A DNA stretch of 64,000 nt, taken from NCBI GenBank assembly GCA_900544265.1, contig UQUQ01000002.1, forward strand, positions 1 to 64,000. Reading direction: 5' to 3'. The notes under the pieces are model-generated. The model saw only the letters and a program-made list of their open reading frames with translations, did not search any database and had not been told where the DNA came from. Of the stretch, positions 7,098 through 13,827 are shown piece after piece (the stretch's first letter is position 1; every line of letters begins with the position of its first letter). This DNA is from an uncultured Alistipes sp. (GTDB lineage Bacteria; Bacteroidota; Bacteroidia; Bacteroidales; Rikenellaceae). Made by a program: the position numbers and the translations under genes.

Positions 7098-8333
7098 TCA
7101 AATAACTACAGAAAACCGCTCAGCAATTATTTTATCCAATGCTTTCGTATCTGTATCTATCTTATTGTCTGTCACCTTTGCGTAATGCTGTGTGGTCTCA
7201 ATACGACTGTGCCCCAACATCTTGCTGACCGTTTCAAGCGGTACGCCATGGGAAAGTGTAATTTCTGTCGCATAGGTATGACGGGCGGTGTGGAAGACCA
7301 GCTTACGTCCTATACCGCAAATTTCGGCGATGCGTTTCAGATAACGATTCAATGAACTGTTGGAATACATGGGGAGAAGCTTTCCTTCAGGAGCCATATC
7401 GCGGTATTTTTCAATAATATGGAACGGCAGTTCCATAAGCGGTATTTCAAAATCTACACCGGTTTTCTTGCGAGAACTCCTGATCCACCAGGTACCATCT
7501 TCCGCGAGAGAAAGGTTTTCATTTGTCAGCAGACACATGTCGCTATAGGGAATACCCGTATAACAGGAAAACAGGAACATATCTCTCACATGATAAAGAA
7601 TCTGATCATGGAGAGGTGTTGTCATAATCCTATTCAATTCTTCGGAGGTGAGATATTTCTGTTCCGGTTTCGGATGTACCGGTTCATATCCGACAAACGG
7701 GAATACTGTTATTATACCGTCAGCAATAGCTTCTCCGACAATTGTTTTCAGTTGGACGGTAAGATTGACTATTGTGCCTGAAGCCAGACAACATTCCGTA
7801 CGTAGATACAAGTCATATTTTTCAATGAAGGAACGGTCCAATGCGGCAAAAGGGATATCTGACAGCTTATATTGCATCTGTAAAAAACGTACCAGATGAT
7901 TGTAGGAATTGCAGTAAGCCCTCAATGTCTTTTCCGTACGATTGATCCCAACGCGTTTCTCGAAATTTCTAATGAAAAGTCTGAAATAGCTTAATAGGGT
8001 TTCCTGTTCCGAAGCCATACCCAAAAGTTGATGCTTTACATCCTCTGCTGTTACATCCTCACGGATTGCAGATTGTTCCGCATAGATGCCGAGCGCGGCA
8101 GCACGTATTTCATCCAGTCTGTTGTTTATGTCTCTTGCCGCAACACTTTTTCCACACGCCCGTCCGGATGACCACAATGACTGTGGCACACGAAACTTGA
8201 CACTGAATGCTGTTTCAGAGTGCTTGCCGACAATAAGCCGTGCCATCACGGGACAGTTTCCCCTGGCATCCGCCTCGCTCTTTTTAAGGTAGAACGAAAC
8301 CTTTACATCTGTCTGATTCATAATCTGTTCCAT
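7098..8333 (-). CDS. Tyrosine recombinase (phage-integrase family), copy 2
   Basis: About 411 residues with the Bacteroidetes integrase layout: N-terminal strand-rich Arm domain (VKVSFYLKKSEADARGNCP), core-binding helices, and a catalytic domain with SRKKTG, FHTARHTYATE and GHSRIETTQHYAKV (His and Tyr nucleophile). As in its neighbour, TGLR is changed, here to YTGIPYSDM. Possible starts are ATG at 8333 or 8321; an upstream TTG overlaps the promoter and is rejected. A -7 element TAATTTTG (8338-8345, minus strand) would place transcription start almost at the ATG. It is transcribed first in a two-recombinase operon. Confidence 0.85.
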   Translation of the reverse strand: MEQIMNQTDVKVSFYLKKSEADARGNCPVMARLIVGKHSETAFSVKFRVPQSLWSSGRACGKSVAARDINNRLDEIRAAALGIYAEQSAIREDVTAEDVKHQLLGMASEQETLLSYFRLFIRNFEKRVGINRTEKTLRAYCNSYNHLVRFLQMQYKLSDIPFAALDRSFIEKYDLYLRTECCLASGTIVNLTVQLKTIVGEAIADGIITVFPFVGYEPVHPKPEQKYLTSEELNRIMTTPLHDQILYHVRDMFLFSCYTGIPYSDMCLLTNENLSLAEDGTWWIRSSRKKTGVDFEIPLMELPFHIIEKYRDMAPEGKLLPMYSNSSLNRYLKRIAEICGIGRKLVFHTARHTYATEITLSHGVPLETVSKMLGHSRIETTQHYAKVTDNKIDTDTKALDKIIAERFSVVI

Positions 8334-8690
8334 TGTTTGCAAAATTAACAGAGACAGAGTTAATCATCGGCATGTAAAATATCGTCAGACATCGACAAAG
8401 CTATCACCATTGACTTCCGGAACCTATATTTTTCATATCTCAAAAAAAATAAGTACCTTCGCTAAGCCAAAATGATGAAACTGCGTTCTTTACGGTCGGA
8501 GCAGAAAGGATTTTCAAACAAATCCATACAACTGGAATGGGCAACGGATAGGTAGCAATTTTTTCGCTTAACTATTCAAAAAACGGCTTCAAAGCACACA
8601 TTTACAAATGCGGAATAATGCTGCGTATCTCCCTGAAAGCCCAATAGTTTACATTATTCTTCCTAAATCCATCCGAAATCGGGCGAGTTT
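8334..8690. other. AT-rich non-coding end of the conjugative element
   Basis: No supported gene. The first bases hold the minus-strand recombinase promoter. The rest is AT-rich with scattered A and T runs, and I see no long repeat or clear attachment site. Because recombinase genes usually sit at an element's end, the element boundary is probably in this stretch or at the TTTGC motif just after it. Confidence 0.4.
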
Positions 8691-8693
8691 TGC

Positions 8694-8701
8694 TATATTT
8701 G
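8694..8701 (+). promoter_or_regulatory. Promoter -7 element of the 6S-like RNA
   Basis: TATATTTG fits TAnnTTTG and lies about seven bases before the predicted RNA start. A good -33 element is not visible at the expected distance. Confidence 0.5.
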
Positions 8702-8707
8702 CATAAA

Positions 8708-8919
8708 ATACTGACAAAACACGCGAGTGTTTGCACTTCTCGCTGATGAACCTAGGAAATTCATTGACGGTAAGAGAAGGCGAACTCCTCGGCGCTTCTG
8801 CATACTTTGTGCAACTGCACGTATGCGGATACAGCGCGGGCTGTTGCTTTTTTTCTTTACCACAGGTTTTCCTAGGACCTATCAGCGGAAATCAGCAACT
8901 GATCTGCGCTTCTTTTTTT
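8708..8919 (+). ncRNA. ssrS: Long-hairpin RNA, probable 6S RNA (Bacteroidales-1 type)
   Basis: About 210 bases with no credible reading frame, folding into one long interrupted hairpin. CGCTGAT (8741) pairs with ATCAGCG (8881), CCTAGGAAA (8751) with TTTCCTAGG (8868), GGTAAGAGAA (8769) with TTCTTTACC (8853), GCGCT (8792) with AGCGC (8833), and GCATAC (8800) with GTATGC (8821); GTGC/GCAC closes the tip. The wide internal loops resemble the promoter-like bubble of 6S RNA. A terminator hairpin (GCG..ATCAG/CTGAT..CGC, 8885-8909) and T run end it, and a -7 element precedes it. The family name is inferred from shape, size and signals; a covariance search is needed. Confidence 0.6.
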
Positions 8920-9001
8920 ATGCCCGGCGCAGATTCATGAACCTACTAACCTGAAGGCCCTTCCCGCTCGGCCCGGCCTTCATAAATGAATTGAACGCTG
9001 T

Positions 9002-10243
9002 ATGGCAAAATTTTCCGCAACCATCTATTCCTGGCGAATCGAGATCGCCGACAACGGGGCCGTATCGGTATTTGACAAGGAGACTCTCTGCCCGAACTCC
9101 AAAGAGGCCCTGAACGAAATTGCCCGTCAGGTCGGATTCACGATGGACGCTTCGTGGACAACCCGTCAGGCCGGCCGCAAACTGGTTGATTTTCTGAACA
9201 GCGGGACTGCCTCCGCGCAATCCGTTCCCGAGCCTTCACAAACACCGGAAGCCTCCAAAATCGAAGAGCCCCGACCAAGGTCCCAAAAGGCGGAAGAACC
9301 CAAAACGAAACCGACACCGGCCGAGGGTTTCACCGCATCGGAGCGTGAAAGCGCCTCGGCCAAAGTCCGCGTCTATGGCAAAGCCCAGAACCGCACGGCC
9401 TTGGGAATCGCTCATGCCTATATGGTGATGTATCCGCACTCCACGCTGGAGGACCTGCGCAAGGCGTTTCCCAATTCGCTCAACCCCGACGCCGGCGTCA
9501 AGGAGAACTTTATCCCGGCCGAAGAGAAGGGCACGACATTCGATTGGAACGGATATTTCAAGGGCGAAGATGAGATCCTCACGACAGGTGACGGTCGCAA
9601 GGTGGCGATGGTTTCGATGTGGACCCGCCCCAGTTTCGAGCGCATCGTTGCCCATGCCCGGCTCTACGACATCGTCGTGGCTCAATTTGAAGTGGCCGAC
9701 AAGGGTGGCAAGAAAGGCGGGTTCCGGCTGGAATATCTCAACGGATATATTCCGCCCGTTCCCGAAAAGAAGCGCTCCCGCTGGTGGCTGTGGCTCATCC
9801 TGGTGGTGATCCTGGCGGCCGTCGCCGCCTTCTTCGCTCTGCGCAGGCCCGAGGTCGTTGAGGTCGAGAAGATTGTCGAAGTCGAGAAGGTCGTCTATGT
9901 CGATCGCGTTGAAGAACTGGAGAAGAATTTCAATGCCGCGCAGTTCGAACAAGGCAAGGCCGATCTTTCGGACGACGCCAAGTTCGTGCTGCACGATCTC
10001 GCCAAGGTGATGGAGAAATACCCCGAAATGAAACTCCGCATCGTGGGCCACACCTCGGCTGAGGGTGATCCGGATTTCAACCTGAAGCTCTCGGAAGTCC
10101 GGGCGCAGGCGGCGGTCGATTTTCTCGTAGGGCGGGGGATCTCAGCCGACCGGCTGACAGCCGAAGGAAAGGGCTCGTCGCAACCCGTGGATGCCGACCA
10201 CCCCGAGGCGAACCGGCGCACCGAATTCATCGTTATCGAATAG
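9002..10243 (+). CDS. Membrane-anchored OmpA-domain protein of the KAP cluster
   Basis: A 413-residue protein without a signal peptide. Residues 1-70 form a small N-terminal domain (FSATIYSWRIEIADNG...). Residues about 122-236 hold a module also present at the end of the KAP NTPase in this cluster (YPHSTLEDLRKAF..., IVAHARLYDIVV). One membrane segment at about 262-281 is followed by a charged linker and a C-terminal OmpA-like peptidoglycan-binding domain (about 310-413). The topology is therefore cytoplasmic sensor, single membrane span, periplasmic wall anchor, as in MotB or ZorB. The conserved Asp of the GHTD motif is Ser here (GHTSAEG), while the later Arg (SEVRAQA) is kept. It is the first gene of a same-strand cluster. 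Confidence 0.75.
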   Translation: MAKFSATIYSWRIEIADNGAVSVFDKETLCPNSKEALNEIARQVGFTMDASWTTRQAGRKLVDFLNSGTASAQSVPEPSQTPEASKIEEPRPRSQKAEEPKTKPTPAEGFTASERESASAKVRVYGKAQNRTALGIAHAYMVMYPHSTLEDLRKAFPNSLNPDAGVKENFIPAEEKGTTFDWNGYFKGEDEILTTGDGRKVAMVSMWTRPSFERIVAHARLYDIVVAQFEVADKGGKKGGFRLEYLNGYIPPVPEKKRSRWWLWLILVVILAAVAAFFALRRPEVVEVEKIVEVEKVVYVDRVEELEKNFNAAQFEQGKADLSDDAKFVLHDLAKVMEKYPEMKLRIVGHTSAEGDPDFNLKLSEVRAQAAVDFLVGRGISADRLTAEGKGSSQPVDADHPEANRRTEFIVIE

Positions 10244-10268
10244 AAACAATCAAATTCATCGTTATATC

Positions 10269-10631
10269 ATGGGCCTTCTGAACAACATTCTGGACAAGTT
10301 CTCCAAAGCGGAATTCACCGTTGCTCCGCAGAAAAAACTCAAATCCATCTCGGCCGAATTCAAAAAGGCATTCGGCCTGACGCTTGTCTTCTACAAGGGA
10401 GCACAGATCGCTGACGGAGACCTGACGCTGGCCGCCCTGAACAAGAAGACCTCGAAGGAGGTCAAGACCAAGGCCGAAGGGCTGAAGATCAAGGGCAGTT
10501 CAAAGGTGGGTGAAGCCGAAAAACTCTTCGACAGCCACTTCGGCGTGACGGTGCAGATCAAGGATGCAGCCGGCACGAAGCTCGTTCCGAACGAAATCAC
10601 CATCGGGCAGGCCGCCCGCGGCGAATATTGA
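10269..10631 (+). CDS. Small two-module protein A of the KAP cluster
   Basis: A 120-residue soluble protein of no family I recognise. It contains two copies of a roughly 45-residue module, at about 20-62 (LKSISAEFKKAFGLTLVFY) and 73-117 (KVGEAEKLFDSHFGVTVQI). Each shows a strand, a basic amphipathic helix ending in F..xFG, a strand, and a TLAAL- or TIGQA-type closing segment. The same module occurs twice in two other proteins of this cluster. The preceding gene stops 25 bases upstream. The function is unknown; its position next to the nuclease suggests an adaptor or binding role. Confidence 0.7.
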   Translation: MGLLNNILDKFSKAEFTVAPQKKLKSISAEFKKAFGLTLVFYKGAQIADGDLTLAALNKKTSKEVKTKAEGLKIKGSSKVGEAEKLFDSHFGVTVQIKDAAGTKLVPNEITIGQAARGEY

Positions 10632-10642
10632 TCTCCGGAGCC

Positions 10643-11305
10643 ATGTCCCGACTGGTCGACTCGGTGCGCGATGACATCCGCAGATTTCTGGAGCGCAACG
10701 ATGAACTGCTCTTCAACGAGCGCGATCTGCAAATTCATCTGGCCATGTCATTGCAGAAGTCATCGCAGGCCTATGACGATGTGGATCTGGAATACTATGT
10801 TCCCCGGAGCGAGCTGGACGGATATCTCTGGAACAGCGAACTGCGGCTCGATCTCGTGGTCCGCCAAGGGAATGAGTTCCTGCCTGTCGAGTTGAAGTAC
10901 AAGACACGGAGCATCTCCCGACGGATCGAGCGCTTCGGCGAGTTGCTCACCGAAGCGGCCGTGGTCGTAAAGAACCAGGGGGCCCAGGACCTGGGACGTT
11001 ACGACTTCTGGAAGGACGTCCGTCGTCTGGAGCTGGTTCGCAGACGCTTCGCCGCCGTGAAAAACGGACTGGCCCTCTTCGTGACCAATGATCCGAGTTA
11101 CCTGAAGACGGGTAGGGCATCGTCCAACCATGCGGCATTGAGTATGGCCGCCGGGGTGCACGGTCGCAACAAACAATGGCAGAACGGCGATTCGTTCTGT
11201 GCCCGGGAACATCCCGCTTTCGAGCTCGAAGCCGATTACGGGATCGTATGGCAGCAGTTCGTCACCGAAGGCGAAACGTTCCATTACTGCATCTTGCAAG
11301 TCTGA
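10643..11305 (+). CDS. PD-(D/E)xK nuclease-like protein
   Basis: A 220-residue protein. The core reads LRLDLVV at Asp70 and PVELKYK at Glu83 and Lys85, the spaced D...ExK signature of the PD-(D/E)xK nuclease fold. An N-terminal helix with Glu (FNERDLQIHLAMSL) precedes it, as in many members. The C-terminal third (residues about 130-220) is family-specific. The start is the ATG at 10643; an upstream TTG overlapping the previous gene is rejected. A nuclease beside a P-loop NTPase and a membrane sensor suggests an effector role, but cleavage is not shown by sequence. Confidence 0.62.
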   Translation: MSRLVDSVRDDIRRFLERNDELLFNERDLQIHLAMSLQKSSQAYDDVDLEYYVPRSELDGYLWNSELRLDLVVRQGNEFLPVELKYKTRSISRRIERFGELLTEAAVVVKNQGAQDLGRYDFWKDVRRLELVRRRFAAVKNGLALFVTNDPSYLKTGRASSNHAALSMAAGVHGRNKQWQNGDSFCAREHPAFELEADYGIVWQQFVTEGETFHYCILQV

Positions 11306-11337
11306 ACCAATTATCAACAACCCAAAATTTTACAGCT

Positions 11338-11649
11338 ATGGCAGAATTCAATGTAGATGGCCGTCTGAAGGTCAAGACCTTCAAGGCAAACTTCAAAAAG
11401 GCGTTCGGTGCGTCGCTGCGCGTGTACACCACGACCAACTGCAAGACGCCGGCCGATGAGGAGGCGACACTGGCTTCGCTCCGCGCCGAAGGCAAGAAGG
11501 GCGGCGAACTGACCGTCGGAGGCAATCTCCGGGTCGGGAATTTCGAGAAGAAGATCGCCGAACTCTACGGCATAGGCGTGCAGGTGGCCAATGCCGACAA
11601 CACGAAACTGGCCGATAACGACATTACGCTCGTTGCCGCCGGCAAGTGA
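11338..11649 (+). CDS. Small two-module protein B of the KAP cluster
   Basis: A 103-residue protein made almost only of two copies of the module seen in proteins A and C: residues about 6-50 (LKVKTFKANFKKAFGASLRVY ... EEATLASLR) and 57-101 (LRVGNFEKKIAELYGIGVQV ... NDITLVAAG). A linking strand GGELTVGGN joins them. No signal peptide or membrane span is visible. It lies 32 bases after the nuclease-like gene and just before an internal terminator. Confidence 0.7.
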   Translation: MAEFNVDGRLKVKTFKANFKKAFGASLRVYTTTNCKTPADEEATLASLRAEGKKGGELTVGGNLRVGNFEKKIAELYGIGVQVANADNTKLADNDITLVAAGK

Positions 11650-11667
11650 TCCGTCGGGAGCCATTCA

Positions 11668-11702
11668 GGGTCATGTGCTCCGTCGGGCACATGACCCTTT
11701 TG
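11668..11702 (+). terminator. Internal intrinsic terminator of the KAP cluster
   Basis: GGGTCATGTGC (11668-11678) pairs perfectly with GCACATGACCC (11687-11697), followed by TTTTG. It separates the first four genes from the last five, so the halves may be expressed at different levels. Confidence 0.8.
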
Positions 11703-11748
11703 TAAATCAATCCGATACCCGTCAAACCTTTATTAGCTACAGGATCCG

Positions 11749-12072
11749 ATGCTTCAGGTGCTTGCCTTCCTCATCAACCTCTTCGCTCCGATCGTCCAGC
11801 CGCTTGGCGTTCTCGGCGTGTGCGGCTGTGTCATCTACGAAGATTATCAAAGTCTCCAACAGGCCGGGCTCCTGGCCGTCGGGGGATTCATTTTCGGTAT
11901 TCTGGCCCATCGGCTGGACATTCCTCCGAGGTGGTTCTGGGCCAAATCCCGCAATGAGATCTTCCGCTACAGGATTTTTACCGTTCTGGGTTACATGTGG
12001 AGCCTGGCAGCATGGCCTCCGGCCATCTATTTCGTGCGGCTGATTCTGGAACCGGTACTGGCCAATCACTGA
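11749..12072 (+). CDS. Small membrane protein of the KAP cluster
   Basis: A 107-residue protein with two or three predicted membrane spans: about 3-29 (two hydrophobic stretches near VLGVCGCVIY), 38-53 (AGLLAVGGFIFGILA) and 77-100 (FTVLGYMWSLAAWPPAIYF). A short basic loop (RWFWAKSRNEIFRYR) lies between the last two. No family is recognised. The context suggests a membrane partner of the other cluster proteins. Confidence 0.6.
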   Translation: MLQVLAFLINLFAPIVQPLGVLGVCGCVIYEDYQSLQQAGLLAVGGFIFGILAHRLDIPPRWFWAKSRNEIFRYRIFTVLGYMWSLAAWPPAIYFVRLILEPVLANH

Positions 12073-12115
12073 TCGAGGGCATACGCCTTCATATCGATCC
12101 CAATAATGATTCGTC

Positions 12116-12358
12116 ATGAGCAAAGAATATTACAAGAAGAAACTCGTCGACCTGCGTGCCGATATTGCCCGGGAGCGTGAGGCTAAAAAGCGTGACAACG
12201 CCAACTACGCCAACCTGATCAAGAATGCCTCAAGTACCTCGACCAAAGCCACCTATCGCAAAAATAAGATCGACAAGGCCGCGGCCCACGACCGCCGCAT
12301 CGAGTATCTGAAAAACGAAGTCGAACGTACGCGCGACGCTTTGAAACGTTGCAAATAA
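12116..12358 (+). CDS. Small charged coiled-coil protein of the KAP cluster
   Basis: An 80-residue, lysine- and arginine-rich protein that is almost entirely helical. Two predicted coiled-coil stretches (about 5-28 and 55-78) flank a Ser/Thr-rich turn (NASSTSTKATY). No signal peptide, membrane span or enzyme motif. It could be a helical hairpin that bridges proteins or binds nucleic acid; the function is not known. It lies 43 bases after the preceding membrane protein gene. Confidence 0.55.
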   Translation: MSKEYYKKKLVDLRADIAREREAKKRDNANYANLIKNASSTSTKATYRKNKIDKAAAHDRRIEYLKNEVERTRDALKRCK

Positions 12359-12401
12359 CCAGTTGACAGTCTTTCGGCGGAGCCGAAGACTTCTGGCGAC
12401 A

Positions 12402-13214
12402 ATGGACAGCACAAAGAAGAAAAAAAACGGAGCAACATCCCGGCCGATCTCGATAAAGGGTATTCTCGGCGATTTATGGCAGGCCCTGCTTTGGCGACGC
12501 GGATACCGCATCGCGTCGGTCATCGTGTGGCTTGTGGTTCTGGCTCTGCTTTCGATTCCGGTCGAGCGAGACGAATGGGCTGCAGACGCCGCTTACGAAC
12601 AACGGACCGATTACCGAAACCGGTGTGCTGCGGGTGATTTCGAAGGGGCCCATGCCATTCTTTCCGAATTCTATGCGGACTACTCCGATGAACTGGGACG
12701 ATGGAAGGCAAATGCCTTTCACGCGCCGCAAGCCCGCATGCTGCAGGAGCGCTACCACTCGGCTCTGGGCTATGTCTTCGGACAGGAAACCGCCGCCATT
12801 TACTTCGGTGCGAAGAGCGGGGACGACGACAACGAACTGATCCGTCTGCTCGTCACCATTCCGGTCGAAGGGGCTCCACTGGCTGAAGGGGCACATGCCA
12901 ACGGCATGTTCTACAACAACGATGCCGCCGCAAATCCCGCAGCCATCGATCACGTCATCTACCAGTCATGGGTGCGCTTCTACAACGACCGATGTGATCA
13001 ACTGCTGGATATGGCTCTGACGAACAACGACTCGCTGTTGGCCCGGAAAGTAAGCCGTCTGTATAAGACCGAAATCGTGACCCGGTTTGCGCCCGATACG
13101 GTCCGTGGTCCTAAATACGACATTGCCACCGTAACGTATGACGATTCGCGCCGGGCCAATGCTGCTCGCCGGATCGCTGAAATGCATTCATCAACCATTT
13201 TTAGAACCAACTGA
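12402..13214 (+). CDS. Single-span membrane protein of the KAP cluster
   Basis: A 270-residue protein. The N-terminus is short and very basic (MDSTKKKKNG), a membrane span lies at about 38-56 (IASVIVWLVVLALLSIPV), and a roughly 210-residue acidic, mainly helical domain should lie in the periplasm. The helical repeats around FEGAHAILSEFYADYSDELG look TPR-like but are too few to assign. The ATG at 12402 is preferred over an upstream TTG. The stop lies one base before the next start, so it is coupled to protein C. Confidence 0.6.
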   Translation: MDSTKKKKNGATSRPISIKGILGDLWQALLWRRGYRIASVIVWLVVLALLSIPVERDEWAADAAYEQRTDYRNRCAAGDFEGAHAILSEFYADYSDELGRWKANAFHAPQARMLQERYHSALGYVFGQETAAIYFGAKSGDDDNELIRLLVTIPVEGAPLAEGAHANGMFYNNDAAANPAAIDHVIYQSWVRFYNDRCDQLLDMALTNNDSLLARKVSRLYKTEIVTRFAPDTVRGPKYDIATVTYDDSRRANAARRIAEMHSSTIFRTN

Positions 13215-13215
13215 T

Positions 13216-13743
13216 ATGGCTGCAACCTCCTCAAAAACATCGGCAACCAAAAAAACGTCGGCTTCCAGAAAGACGACAGCCACCACCAAAAAGGCTACCA
13301 CGGCCAAAACGACGGCAGCAAGTGCCAAGAAGACGACCTCGGCAACCAAAAGTTCGGAATTGACGGTGACGGGCAACAAGAAGATCGAAACGCTGCGCAA
13401 GGAGTTCAACCGTAAATTTCCCTATCTGCGCCTGGGCATCTTTTACAGTTATGCACGCCAGCAGGTGGCAAAAGGAGAGAGCATCACCCCCATCGACGGA
13501 TCGAAAACCCTGGCCTCGGTACGGCGGGCCGATTCCGGCGGCACGATCTCCATCTCCGGGAACAAGAAGATCAAGAGCCTCGAAAAGGAGTTCGACACGG
13601 TATTCGGGCTCTACTGCCAGGTTTGTTACACCGACTCGACCGGTAGCCGCTATTATACGAGCGGATCGGCCGACGAGATGACCTTGTCGACATTCAACGA
13701 ATATTGCGAAAAACGAGGTTGCAAGAAGGACGTCTGGAAATAG
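13216..13743 (+). CDS. Two-module protein C with Lys/Thr/Ser-rich tail
   Basis: A 175-residue protein. The first 45 residues are a low-complexity Ala/Thr/Lys/Ser tail (KKTSASRKTTATTKKAT) resembling histone H1-like or DNA-binding tails. Two copies of the cluster's module follow, at about 50-100 (KKIETLRKEFNRKFPYLRL ... KTLASVRR) and 111-165 (KKIKSLEKEFDTVFGLYCQV ... EMTLSTF), linked by GGTISISGN. Tail plus modules suggests a bridge between nucleic acid and the complex, but this is inference. It starts one base after the upstream stop. Confidence 0.7.
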   Translation: MAATSSKTSATKKTSASRKTTATTKKATTAKTTAASAKKTTSATKSSELTVTGNKKIETLRKEFNRKFPYLRLGIFYSYARQQVAKGESITPIDGSKTLASVRRADSGGTISISGNKKIKSLEKEFDTVFGLYCQVCYTDSTGSRYYTSGSADEMTLSTFNEYCEKRGCKKDVWK

Positions 13744-13827
13744 TCCTTCCCCGCATACGGATGAGTGGGAGTCGGCCATCCGTATCTCCGCTCGCAGCCA
13801 GCGGCCATAAAACCATTTTATCCATCC

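Noticed and set aside
8727-8954. Short plus-strand frames over the 6S-like RNA
   Set aside because: They overlap the paired stems and terminator and show no protein-like composition.
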